From Lingula anatina (taxonomy: Eukaryota; Brachiopoda; Lingulata; Lingulida; Lingulidae): a stretch of DNA of 64,000 nt. The translations under genes and the position numbers were made by a program. Position 1 is the stretch's first letter. Each line of letters starts with the position of its first letter. Location of the stretch: the NCBI RefSeq assembly GCF_001039355.2, contig NW_019774947.1, positions 124,001 through 188,000 on the forward strand, in the 5' to 3' direction. Below the pieces are notes generated by a model. The model was not told the DNA's origin, ran no database searches, and saw nothing but the letters and a program-made list of their open reading frames with translations. Below, one piece after another: positions 34,712 to 46,000 of the stretch.

Positions 34712-37307
34712 TTAACTCTTAGCATCCCATAGTGCATTTAGCCTATTGCAGGCCTAAATCCCATAAGGATTCAGTGAATTTTGCTGAAAATGACTACTCA
34801 GTACTAAATCTTTAATAACTTTTTAAGTATAACCCCAATTTTAATAAAATTTTCAGGAAATGTTGCCAGGTGATAAAGCTACGTGAACATGCAGTTAAAT
34901 TGGCACCACACCTTACATTACCTGTCAAATTACCTATATATTATCGATTTTACCTGTAAAAAACACCTGAGAATTCAATGGAGTGTATTTAAGCATAAAA
35001 TCACAATAAATCTTGCAAAATATTCACAAAGTCAGAGAGGCAGAGTAATCAGGTTTGCTATGAAGGCATCATGAGTCAGTATGTACAGGTAAAATAACGT
35101 AAAGGTAAGAATATTGCAAAGGTAACATGAAGAAAATATATTCACTAACTGCAAAAAGTCTGCATGGTCACTTCATCTCTCAAAATAAAAATCACTACTC
35201 CTAAATTAACAATCACTTAATATATTGTCATATAAAGTTCTATGGTATCATTAATGAGTTATGAAGTCATCTCAGGTATCCTCAGGTAAGTATACAGGTG
35301 TGCACAGGTAAGTTTACAGGTAAGTCTTTCAAATTCACGCAAGTTTGTCAGTTTTATGTCTGATAATTCACAGATTAGTTAACATAATTGTGGAACCTTG
35401 CAAAACAACCTTTGTCTTTGCACAAGGCAACAGCACAAGTTGTACATTCCCAGGATGTCTGTATATGGTTGCCAGATGATGTTGTGATGCCCAACCTTGA
35501 ACAGTACACACAGTTACGTTTTCCACGTTTTGTCTTGACTTTGCTGGGCTCATGGTCAGCAGGTCTTTTGATAGTTGGTGGAGATCTTGCTAGTATCAGT
35601 TGTCTCTTTCTACTGGTGAACTGTCCAATTAACCCTTTAGCAACATCCAGGTGAAATTCCAGGTGTGACATTGGATTTCGACGTGGCCCACCTGGTGCAT
35701 GTGTATATAGGATGAATGAATTTACCATGGTGACATCACAGATAAACCAAAATATATATTTCCACCATTTCTTTGCTTTATTGGCAATACCATAGTATGA
35801 CCTGAGTTGATCAGATTTGTCAACACCATTGTAGTTGTTGCTGTAGTCTTGTATTGCAATGGGCTTGGGGTAAGATTGTCTTGGTTGACGGCGTTTACCT
35901 GGGCGATCAAGCTGAATGTCACCAACATCATTGGCACTGGAAAGCACGCTCACTTTTCTTTTCTTCTCACACCAAGAAACTGCCATGATGTCACCTTTCT
36001 GAAGTTTCAAGTGCTCACCAGACTGCTTAAATTTTGCTGCTTGGAGCTCTTTTGGAATGCCTTTTCTATTCAATCTGACCGTACCGCAGGCGTATGTGCC
36101 GTTAACAAGCAGTGTTTCTAATAATGGCATTGATGTAAAATAATTGTCAAAGTACACATGGTGATGCTTGTTATAATAAGCCTCTACAAGTTCTAAGACT
36201 ACCCTTGTGCTAACTGGAAGTTGAGATGTTGTGTCATCATGTTTGCCTGTATAAATGTTCAGATCCAGTAAATAAAATGTCTCAGCATCTGTTACTGCCC
36301 ACGATTTGATCCCCCACTTGCACGGTTTTGCAGGTATATATTGCAGAAATGGGCACCTCCCCTTAAATTTTACCATTGCTTCATCCACAGACAGGTTTCT
36401 ACTGGGGCTATAATGACTAAAGAATTGTTCCTTAGCATTGTCAATTATTGGCCTCACCTTATGTAGTTTGTCATGACCAGGTTGACCTCGGGCGGGGTTT
36501 GACTGAGAGTCGTTTAGGTGAAAGTAACTTGTCAGCTCCTCATATCTTTTCCTTGGCATGACCTTTGAAATACTAGTTTGATGTAGTTCTTCTCTTGTGC
36601 TCCAGTAACACCTGTAATTGGGTAATTTAACTACCCCCATCAAGAACAGTAGGCCTAGGTAAGCCTTGATTTCATCAGCTGTCGTGTGGAAATTGTCATT
36701 ACCTTTCTGGGCAGCATAGCGTGTTGTTTCCATGGCTATTTGATCAAACAGGTGAGCAGGGAAGAGCTGTAGAAAATATTCAATAGGTTCAGCATCCAAA
36801 GGCAATGGCATTGTTGGCCCAACAAAACTAGTGAACGGCTCACGATGTTGATTACAAACGTTACGTGTCCACTCCTGATCTTGTCGACCAACAGGTAAGT
36901 CATAGTCGTCGTCGCTGTCGCCCTCACTGAGATCGCTCAGGTCGCTAGAATGAACTGACGACACCGAAATGTCACTCTGATTATCTTCACAAAAATCATT
37001 ATTTCTTGCTTCAATACATTCCTGTAGGAATTGAGAAAATTCAGGATCACTGTCGCTACCGGAGTCCTCCATTTTCCTATGATGTCTAACGTCCGAAAGT
37101 TTTAAAAAATTGCTCAAAATCGATAGTCAAAATTCACTGAGTCACGTTGACTTCGTTTGATACCTCCAAACACTGGAGAGCTTAGTTATACAAGATATGG
37201 CAGTGAAAAACGATGTCGATCGATAACCATTGTTTACGGGCGGTATCGGGCGGTATGGGATTATGGCTCAGGGGCGGTATCGGGCGGTATGGGATGTTAA
37301 GAGTTAA
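34712..37307 (-). mobile_element. Complete piggyBac element with TTAA target duplications
   Basis: The element is bounded by TTAA at 34712-34715 and 37304-37307. Terminal inverted repeats read CTCTTARCATCCCATA inward from both ends (one mismatch in 16). The right subterminal region has two copies of a GGGCGGTATCGGGCGGTATG block. It contains a single intact transposase ORF. TTAA specificity, TIR structure and ORF together identify a piggyBac family element, potentially autonomous, of about 2.6 kb. Confidence 0.92.
35375..37117 (-). CDS. piggyBac transposase (PGBD4-like), intact
   Basis: 580 residues (or about 565 from the second Met, MEDSGSDSD), normal for the family. The acidic N-terminus is followed by the DDE_Tnp_1_7 domain. 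The three catalytic aspartates are seen in context: LSVDEAMVKFKGRCPF, VYFDNYFTSMPLLETL and NGVDKSDQLRSYYG. The C-terminal cysteine-rich domain that binds the transposon ends is present (NCVYCSRLG, then WECTTCAVALCKDKGCF). There are no internal stops or frameshifts, so the protein may still be functional. It catalyses cut-and-paste transposition at TTAA. Confidence 0.95.
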   Translation of the reverse strand: MSNFLKLSDVRHHRKMEDSGSDSDPEFSQFLQECIEARNNDFCEDNQSDISVSSVHSSDLSDLSEGDSDDDYDLPVGRQDQEWTRNVCNQHREPFTSFVGPTMPLPLDAEPIEYFLQLFPAHLFDQIAMETTRYAAQKGNDNFHTTADEIKAYLGLLFLMGVVKLPNYRCYWSTREELHQTSISKVMPRKRYEELTSYFHLNDSQSNPARGQPGHDKLHKVRPIIDNAKEQFFSHYSPSRNLSVDEAMVKFKGRCPFLQYIPAKPCKWGIKSWAVTDAETFYLLDLNIYTGKHDDTTSQLPVSTRVVLELVEAYYNKHHHVYFDNYFTSMPLLETLLVNGTYACGTVRLNRKGIPKELQAAKFKQSGEHLKLQKGDIMAVSWCEKKRKVSVLSSANDVGDIQLDRPGKRRQPRQSYPKPIAIQDYSNNYNGVDKSDQLRSYYGIANKAKKWWKYIFWFICDVTMVNSFILYTHAPGGPRRNPMSHLEFHLDVAKGLIGQFTSRKRQLILARSPPTIKRPADHEPSKVKTKRGKRNCVYCSRLGITTSSGNHIQTSWECTTCAVALCKDKGCFARFHNYVN

Positions 37308-37719
37308 TATCAGGGACTTGCCGTAACCTGTGGGCAGCAAGCAAAATACATCATCCCCCAGAAGATAATGATGCAGATCCTCAAACTGCTCTGGTTTCAA
37401 TTTCGACATATTCATATTTTGCAAAGAATCGAGAAGTAACTTAACACATTCTTTTACGTAGTCACTCATAGGAGACGCCATGCTTTCTTTGTGTATGGTT
37501 ATGTGGACGCAATGAAATACCATTTTCTCATTGGACATCATTTTGGACTTTCAACCAATCAGCGTTTTCACCAAAGTTTGGTGAAAAATTTTAAAACATT
37601 GATTTGATTGGGTTATATAAACTAGGTCAAACTATTTTCGTCAGAGGTAACACGATGAAGATAGGCTATAGTGAAGAGGTTAGTTTCAAGTTATCTCTGA
37701 AGCTCAGGGTGTCTCAGCT

Positions 37720-39116
37720 CCGCTATCTTAAATACTTGGTCCTCCATGAAACCCAGTATCCTCAGTAATTCCCTACGTTGGCGAAGTCAACAAAAATTCT
37801 AGCGTGTGTCGCCATTTTGTTTCTGCTGTAGCGCACGTGCTGATGAAAATTTGAGTTTTTTCCAAAAAAACTCCTAAAAACTATCCGAAAAAGTACTTTA
37901 AATGCACCCACCAGTCCGTGCTGGGGGTTTTTCTTCCAAAATTTAAATAACAGTTACAAAAATTGGTAGCAAACGCGTAGCCAGGCTAATTATTATTTTG
38001 TCAGTGATTGGGATAAATCTGGTCACAGAAATAAAACACAAGTCTCAGTTAGTTTCCAGAATCTGTATTGAACTATTTCCCTGATAAATGAAACACCTAA
38101 ACGGAGTCCGCTCATACAATTGGGCCGTCTCTCTGTCTATTCTAGAATATAAATAACACAAAACCAGTAATTATCAAAAATACCAAGTTATGTAAGAATA
38201 TTACGTAATTCAGACATAATACGACGAACACTAATTGTCTCTTATCCATACATACAACATGAGTGGTACGTGTAACATCATAGGTCGCATTCAACGTACT
38301 AAAATACAGCGAGCACACCGCACGCGTCAAGGCAATGCAAACCTAAACACAACCGTACTAGCGTTCGCTAATGACCCGTTACAAACATGACCTGAGAAGT
38401 ATGACATAATATCCTGAGCCCCTTTGTTCTACCAAAAGCGGCATTATTCATTGAAATATTAAATAAAATGCTAGTTAATCATTCCCGTTAGAGCACTGTA
38501 GGAAACAATGCGCAAACTATTACTATGCTAACAAAAGTAGAAAACGCAAAGTTACGATCTATGTCGGTAGCACTTAACGGCATTAACTGGAACTAGACGT
38601 TTAAACGTACGTAAGGCAACTTTTACATACCAGTATATTAAACTTGGAACTTTAAACTATAAAGTAGTAGTTATTTACTATGCTCACTTTCTATTCTGTT
38701 TTGCTGGCTTGTTTACTCTAATTTTCCGCCGTTCTTCTTCGATGAGAAATTTACTACTGTATACTGCTCTACGTTAAAGACAAAATGCGAAATCAGCGGA
38801 TGAGACTAAAAATAAAGGAATTTTAGTGACCAATAAAATATTGGTTTCGCTCATCAAGGGGCATCGGCCGCTCCCTAGACTTCCATTGTGGTGGTCCACA
38901 CATCTATTGCATTACTTACACATGCCAGAGATTCAGTCCGGCTACATGGCCCGAAAACTCCACGGCAGATAAATTCTTCAATTTGTCTCCATTAATTATG
39001 GCACAAATCTGACCCAGCTGCCCCCAATATAGCACCAGGGCTTTGAACTAGCAGGTTTAAATGTCAAAATTGGTCTTACCTTAGCTGGATGACCAGCAGT
39101 CTCAGAGATTCTTCTA
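37720..39116. other. Repeat-derived sequence, no gene assigned
   Basis: The part next to 37720 continues the gag-like coiled-coil frame on the minus strand. The rest, 38.0-39.1 kb, has more balanced base composition than the host introns and may be a retroelement LTR or leader. I found neither a second LTR copy nor a clear primer-binding site. Confidence 0.3.
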
Positions 39117-39874
39117 TTAAACTTTGTTTTGGTGTTCAGAGGCATCCGCGCTTTCTTCTCCTTCTTGAATGACCTTCTCTACAACTGCGCATGCACACAT
39201 TGCGCATGTCTTACTACGCACTTCCCTTCTCTTGACTGAGGCACTGTGTAATGCCTTTTCACAATCTTGATTATCAAACTTGTTGTCTACCTTACAACAT
39301 GACTCGTAGTCTAGGTCTTTGATAAGATCATCATCCATGCAATCATCTTCAGTTTCTTCAGTGTTTTTCACTTGTAGAAGTGTTGTGATAATTTTGGACT
39401 GTGTTGCTGCGAAGATTGCCCAGATAGCAAACAGAGGTTGTGCCGACGGCTGGGCCAACGTTGGCAGCTGATGTTACAGATAACTGGCAGTCAGCCACTG
39501 TTATGCCGACCATTTGCCAACGTTGAGCCAAAGTCTTTATGAGCTATTACTAGCGGTGGTTAGCCACTGTTATGTCAGAGATGCCACCCTCTTGCATATT
39601 ATAGGAAAGTGTTTTTTTCTGCTAAATATATTACCTTCCTTCATCTCCAGCCTCCCCCCCCCCCCCCCATCTCTGTCACTGACATATTTTAACCACTTCT
39701 TGATGGCCTCTTCTGCCTAGGCCTCCTTGATGCATTGGGATCCTTTGCTTTAGAGGTGTCAGTGGAATTTTGCCTGGGACATCGTCCCTGTATCAATATG
39801 TAACAGGACAGTGATTCCTGGAAAACAAATTTCTGAAAGAAAAAAAAGTAATGACTTCTAAAGCTGTAGACCAT
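39117..39874 (-). other. Unassigned minus-strand open frames
   Basis: Two open stretches, 39458-39117 (acidic, with a CAMCACAVVEK cysteine cluster near its end) and 39874-39689 (basic, KAKDPNASRRPRQKRPSRSG), show codon-like composition. They lack recognisable full domains, and a C-run at 39655-39668 lies between them. They may be remnants of a mobile-element protein. I cannot name a function. Confidence 0.2.
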
Positions 39875-41100
39875 ATTTCACAAAGCAGCCCTTATACTAG
39901 GGGTGTTACATTTTCTTTAACGATTTATCACTGTGAAAGGTTTGCTTTGTTCCTCTTCACTGCTCTGGTTGTCAAATCCTCACTATGAAATACTGAATCT
40001 AAGGAGCCTAAAGATCACTTTTAAATTATCTCTTTTTTCCACTTGTTTTATTAAACTAAAGGAAAAATTATGAAGGATTTTCAGAAATCATATAACAAAT
40101 GTATATAAAGGAATTTAAAATGTTGAAATAGGAATTAAAAATGATTATACACTTTTGACCATTAAAACCTTCCATGGAGAAATCTATCATGTATATTCCT
40201 TTTAATTTTCTGAATTGTCTGGATGCACAGACCTGTTTTCTGTTAAATTTTGTTTACTTTTTCAAAGTAGTTTACCTATGCTTTGCATGCAAATTATCCC
40301 ATATTGACATTAATGTATTGGGTTTTTTTTTTTAGTCATATGGCACTGAAGGCAAATTTATTTTATTGGTTATAAATGTACTTTTTTACGAAGACTGTTA
40401 CACATGATTGTTGAAAATGTCATGTTTAGATGGAGGAAGTGTTTTTTTTATGTACTGAGTGTCGTAAAAGTGAAAAGGTTATGGGGTTTTTATGTATTTG
40501 TCATAACTGTTTTGTATAGCAGCATTTTCCAGCTTTGTGAAAATGTTCTAATATGTGAATTACATCTGACTGAAAGTGTTTTTGAAAAATTTTAAAGTGC
40601 CTTTAGTCAAAAATATAGTTGAGATTCATCGTAATAATTATTATTATTTTATTTAATTGTAAAATATATTTGACATTGTATGGATACTGTAATTCAGTGC
40701 TGTAATGTTCAACAAGTTTTTTTTTTTTTTTTTNTCAACAAGTTTTTTTTTTTTTTTTTTTTTTACTTACTAAGATGTGCAGTTAAGTGCTTGAATATTG
40801 TCTTGAGGACATCGCATTTTGATATATTTTAAACGAACTGATTGTGTTAAATTGTTTTTGTTGCCATGGTTTTAATTTGAAACATTTTTACATGGTATTA
40901 CTTCTAGATAAGGAATCAGGGGTAGTGTATTGGTGGTTGAAAAAAAAAACGCTAAACCCATTATGAATATTCCTTTGATATGAAATCTTTTATAAGTTGA
41001 TCTTCTGTTTTGAACATATTTTAATTGTTATTTGGAGATGTTGAAGAAATAAAGAATTGAAAATTATGACTTAAGAGTTATGTGCTCACTGAGCCACTTA
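39875..41100. other. AT-rich non-coding region with a single-N duplicated join
   Basis: No exon was recognised. At 40710-40760 the string TCAACAAG plus a poly-T run occurs twice on either side of a single N (40734), which looks like an unresolved join. An AATAAA at about 41049 could serve a plus-strand transcript. Confidence 0.55.
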
Positions 41101-42060
41101 AAGGGATAATAACTCTTCGTTTTGGCCAAAAAATGGATTTTCCTGGAGTAAATAACAACTTTCCCATACTTCCCAATGGTTAATGAATCCATTTTTACAT
41201 TCAAAGTTAGTCCCTGGTTTTTTTCTAAAAAGTTTGGTTTTTTGTTAAAATCTCTTAAAGTCATAATAACTCTTTGTTTTGGTCAAAAATTGGATTTTCC
41301 TGGAGTAAACGGCAATTTTCCCGTACTTACCAATGGTCAACGACCCCATTCCTGCATTCATAGTTAGTCCAGGTTTTTTTTTCCTAAACGGAGCCCTCTC
41401 TGACATTGCATAGTCACGCGACATTGAGCGATAGTTTCTAGTGACCTACTTATAACCGCGGGAAAAGCAGACAACAACAACGCTATATAACAATAATATA
41501 AGATTCATAAGATATATCCGTCTTATTGCTCAAAATGCATTTATATCTACAATGTGTGCAATTCTGGTCTTTTTGTTATCCGACGCACTGTACAAAAACT
41601 CGCAACTTACGTCTGTGTATTGCATCAGGGGTTTGGCGCCAGATGTTATTCTGGTCTCGAATGAATGCGAGAATCCGCGTGACACCTTAACGTCATTGGC
41701 AACAGAAGCCTTGACGACCGGGAAGAAAGGCATCGAAAGCCCTATTGACAAGCACAGATTTTAGTTTTACTACAATAACGGCTGTTTTAGTGGTAAAATG
41801 CAATAGAATATATGTCCATGAGTTGTTTACAATGTATTTCTTGCGGAATTTTGAATCTCAAAGGAAGAGTTATTATTGCTTTAAGAGATTATAACAGAGT
41901 ACAGCCATCAATGGAGGTCACGTGATCTGAAGACAAGCTCAGATATCAGAATAATAGCTATAACTGCCGTTTTTGTGGTAAAACAGAATATATTATATTT
42001 CTATGAGTTCACAATGTTTTTATTGTGAAATATAGATCTCATACAAAGAGTTATTATCCC
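41101..42060. mobile_element. Composite TIR repeat with internal tandem duplications
   Basis: It starts GGGATAATAACTCTT and ends with the inverse AAAGAGTTATTATCCC. The left part has two tandem copies (about 41106-41230 and 41265-41385) of a unit containing GGATTTTCCTGGAGTAAA. The right part has two copies (41770-41880, 41945-42060) of another unit that also occurs at 13655-13755. A short GC-richer core lies between. It has no credible transposase and is non-autonomous; the superfamily is not assigned. Confidence 0.55.
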
Positions 42061-43033
42061 AGAGCTTTTGTTAATTTATAATCTACATAAAATGTCACAG
42101 CTGGGACAAAGCGATGCAAAATTTCTGGAGGAGAAATATTTACCAGCAAAGGGGCTAAAATGGTTTGGTAGTTTTCCTTGATTTGTTTATACCATAAGTG
42201 ACAATTACTACAATTTGCAATAAAGATAAAATACATTTTGATAAGAATCATGTGTTGAATAATGGTGACAAACAAAATGCAAGAAAAGTACCCTTTATTA
42301 AAATACAGGTTAAAATTTAAAACATGGTTAATTTCCTTAACAAACAAATCTATTTTAGACCAAAATGAAAAGAAAAGACTGAGTATTGATATTTCTTATA
42401 GATTTGAGCATTTCATACCAGATTACAACAAGCATGTAGTGAATTCCAGCAAACACATAATACTCCATAACAAGCTATCAGTAAAAGAAGATTTGAAATG
42501 CTACAAAGATGAATGCAATATATAAATGAATTCCATTGGCCTCAATAAATGCTGATACGTATGCCTTGTATTGCCGTTCTCTGTTAAAACTGATTTTCTA
42601 TACCAACATCATTTTTATGATTATGATGTATAGATATAAAAATACATAAAGCTAGTGAAAAATAATGTTGCATGTGGTGACTGAGTTGAAACTAGTGCCC
42701 ACATTTCACAAAGAAAAAAGACGTGTCAAAAACTTAACTTTAATGCAAAAATTTATAGTCTTTTTTGTGCCAATTTTGGATTTTTGGTTTCTCTGGATTC
42801 AAGTCGGCTATGCATCACTCCCGCATCACTTATTGCTTAGGTCAGACAAAACTTGATGTTGGTCTGTGAGCACACTTGTTAACTGATGAATAAATTTAAT
42901 TAATGAACTGTTGTCCAGATTTACCAAACAAGAGTTCATTGATCTGCTGTCAAAAATAAAGTCTTCCTGGATCCGTCACTTTGAAAGATGTCACCCATAA
43001 CAATCAAAATTATTTCCCTCAAAACTGTTCAAA

Positions 43034-46000
43034 TTACAGTTTGGAACTCTCGCCCTCTTGGTATTTGCTTTCATTGTCTCCTTGAGCCTCAAAGTCCATG
43101 TTGTCTTTGTCAATGTTTTCCTCCTCCTTGGGGATTTTCTTCAAGAATCGTGGCGCAGTTAGTGCAATGGCTGCCGCTCCGAGTGGTGCTGTTATGAGGA
43201 TTGACAGGGCAGCAATTGTCAGTATCTTAAATAATAGAAAAGTGTATAATTTAGTCAAATAACTGTGAAATTATCAATAGCTTGTGTCCATATTTAATTT
43301 CATGTCATATTTTCCTAATTTTTTTTCAAAATTCTGTACCCAGTCAGAGTTACCGTATTCAAATTTTCACCCAGTAACTCAAGGCTTTTAGTTTTTAAGG
43401 GTAGGAAGCAATTTTTATCTAGCTTTTATCCCTTATCAGTAACTCTTTTTAAAACAAATACATAATTCATTTAGTATATTTAAAAAGTTTTATTCAACAA
43501 TGTCGCTATAACGGGGCAAAAGATTCCCGATTTTATATATTTGTATTTTATTGGTTTAATAAATTATTATCTTATCTTATATTTTGAAAGTGCCAGTGTG
43601 ATAAATGTGCCAGTGTTGTGTACCTGTTTTCCTAGTGCTAGGACCTCTGGGCCAGCATTATAAGCCTTAGCTGTGTCATATGCTACAGGGCCAATAGCAG
43701 CCTTGAAATATAAATACAAGCAATCACAAATATGGACAAATAGGTGGAAAGTGGCAGTGGTTGAGAGAGTTTCACAGATATTTACTTCTAAATCAGAATT
43801 TATTTTCAATTTTTGATACACAAAACCACTAAAAATGGCAACCTTGAAATATAATTACAAGCAATCACAAATATGGACCAATAAGGCTGACAGTGGAAGG
43901 TGGCAGTGGTTGAGCAAGAGTTTCACAGAAAATTACTTCTAAATCAAAATTTATTTTAGATTTTTGATACACAAAACCACTGAAATATTCTCTCTCACAC
44001 AGGAAGAGCTTAATAAAAAACATACCTGAACAGAAGCTTTAGGAAACCAACTGATGGCCATGAAGATTTTTTCCTTCATATTCAAGTCTGTGCCAAATAC
44101 TGTGAAAAATGAAACTACCAGCCGGAGAAATAGTCCAATGAACAGCACGGCCAAACCCATTCCTGGACAGAAATTTGTGTTAAAGTGAATAGATATAAAA
44201 CTTAAATTAACCTAACCTAAATTAACGTTGTCCAATGAAGAAATTTTGAAATATGTGGTTGTCAATGCCTCAAGTGCATTTTAAAAAAAAAACTTCAGTT
44301 GTGATTCATGGAGCGCTGTGGTAATAATAACATCTACAAACATGAAATATTTACAGTTTGACTTAAAACAAAATAGCAATGAAGTATATGTTCAATAAAT
44401 GAAATATGTAAGACAAAAGAATATCATGAAGAAGCTGGTTATGAAGAAACCATTACCAATATTGCCTCCTTGTAAGTCTTCCACTTTCACCTCTGCCCCC
44501 ATCAGACCAAACAACAATGGCTGGAAGATGATCCAAAACTTGGCCATCACAGCACCAACTGGGTTCTGCCAGATAAAGAAGATCATATACAACACAAATG
44601 AGGTCATGCAACTACAATATTTAAAACAGATCTTTTGGAAAAAAGTCTAAATGGAACTTGAACATCAAGCTAAATGTCTGATTGATTTAAATATAGTACT
44701 TTTATCATGGGTTCAGGGTTTGAATGTCATCTCACTTATTATAGAGGAGAGGGTTGCCCACCTTTACTTCCTTAGCAATGTGTGATGTGAAAGTTACTGT
44801 CATTGCTCCTGTCATTGTGTTAGTTGTGAACGTTACCTTGTCATTGCTCCTGTCAATGTGTTAGTTGTGAACGTTACCTTGTCATTGCTCCTGTCATTGC
44901 GTTAGTTGTGAACGTTACCTTGTCATTGCTCCTGTCATTGTGTTAGTTATGAACGTTACCTTGTCATTGCTCCAGTCATTGTGTTAGTTGTGAACGTTAC
45001 CTTGTCATTGCTCCTGTGTTGAGTTAGTTGTGAACCTTACCTTGTCATTGCTCCTGTATTGAGTTAGTTGTGAACGTTACCTTGTCATTGCTCCGGTCAT
45101 TGTGTTAGTTGTGAACCTTACCTTGTCATTGCTCCAACCTTGTCTTCTCCATCCCTGGGCAGCCACAAATGCAATAGCCAGACTTCCCAAAGCCCCTGCA
45201 CCTGATAACTTGGCGGCTTTACTTCCAAAATATGCAAACAGTGAACCTCCAAACACCAGGAAAGTACGGAAGAAGACAATACTTTTCTATAAGTGAAGAC
45301 AATATCATGATCATAAGATAATTATGGCATGACTCAATCTTTTCAAAAAGGAAGACAAAATATCAATCTTTCTCTCTCAGCAGATGAATATTTTTGAAAT
45401 CATTAAAAATTGTATTCTGTATAATCTAAAAATAAAGAACAGAAAACCTTTCATTTTTCATTTTTTACCAATTAACAGAAATGTTCTAATTAAAAATATG
45501 ACTTAAAAAACATCGTTAAATTCGCAATTTTCCCCATTGAAAGATCGAGTTATTACAGTAAAAAATTGTTTAATTTTATAAAATAATAATAATAATAATT
45601 TATTAAGCCAATAAAATACAAATGTATAAAATCGGGAATCTTTTGCCCTGTAGTAGCGCCATTGAAATATAAAAAAATGAAAATTAAAATTACATGTTAG
45701 AGTTAAAAATAGTTACTGCCGAAGGATAAAAGCTATTTAAAAATCGCTTACTACCCTTAAAAGCTAAGAGTCTCGAATTGCTAGGTAAAAATTTAAAAAG
45801 GGTATGGGCTGGATGGGAACTGTCTGTCATTATTGATAATGTTTTCTTTTTAGTCCTGTCTAGATATATAGTATGGACGGGAGTTAGATCTGTTCCAATT
45901 ACAATCCCTGCAGTTTCGACGATCTTTTCCAACTTGTTCCTCTCCTCCACAGTTGCACGTCCATACCAAACAGTTACTGAATAAGTTAAAATACTCTCTA

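Larger units (their letters stand above)
34690..37541 (-). pseudogene. RecQ-like helicase exon split by piggyBac insertion
   Basis: On the minus strand, 37541-37308 encodes a helicase N-terminus with SKLKPEQFEDLHHYLLGDD and a Walker A box LLPTGYGKSL. The frame is broken at a TTAA. On the other side of the piggyBac element, 34711-34690 continues as LSLAPLVLR and ends at a proper donor (CTTAG/GTATGT). This matches the usual GKSLI..LAPLV of RecQ-like superfamily 2 helicases, many of which are carried by transposons in invertebrate genomes. The rest of the helicase is not present before the left TIR. Confidence 0.65.
34378..37711. mobile_element. TIR transposon with 8-bp TSD carrying a helicase exon, split by piggyBac
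   Basis: The ends are inverted repeats of about 70 bp beginning CACCCTGAGCTT. Both TIRs share a TAACCTCTTCACTATAGCC core with a few mismatches. The element is flanked by a perfect 8-bp direct repeat TCTCAGCT at 34370-34377 and 37712-37719. Without the 2.6-kb piggyBac insert it would be about 740 bp and contains a RecQ-like helicase first exon. An 8-bp TSD is compatible with hAT, P or Merlin-like mechanisms; the terminus CACCC does not decide. No own transposase is visible, so it is non-autonomous or a deletion derivative. Confidence 0.75.

Noticed and set aside
35388-36121. Plus-strand frames opposite the piggyBac transposase
   Set aside because: Shadow frames; the minus-strand ORF contains all piggyBac motifs.
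37960-39060. A complete LTR retrotransposon with paired LTRs
   Set aside because: Gag-like remnants are present, but no second LTR copy, primer-binding site or pol could be identified, so boundaries are not claimed.
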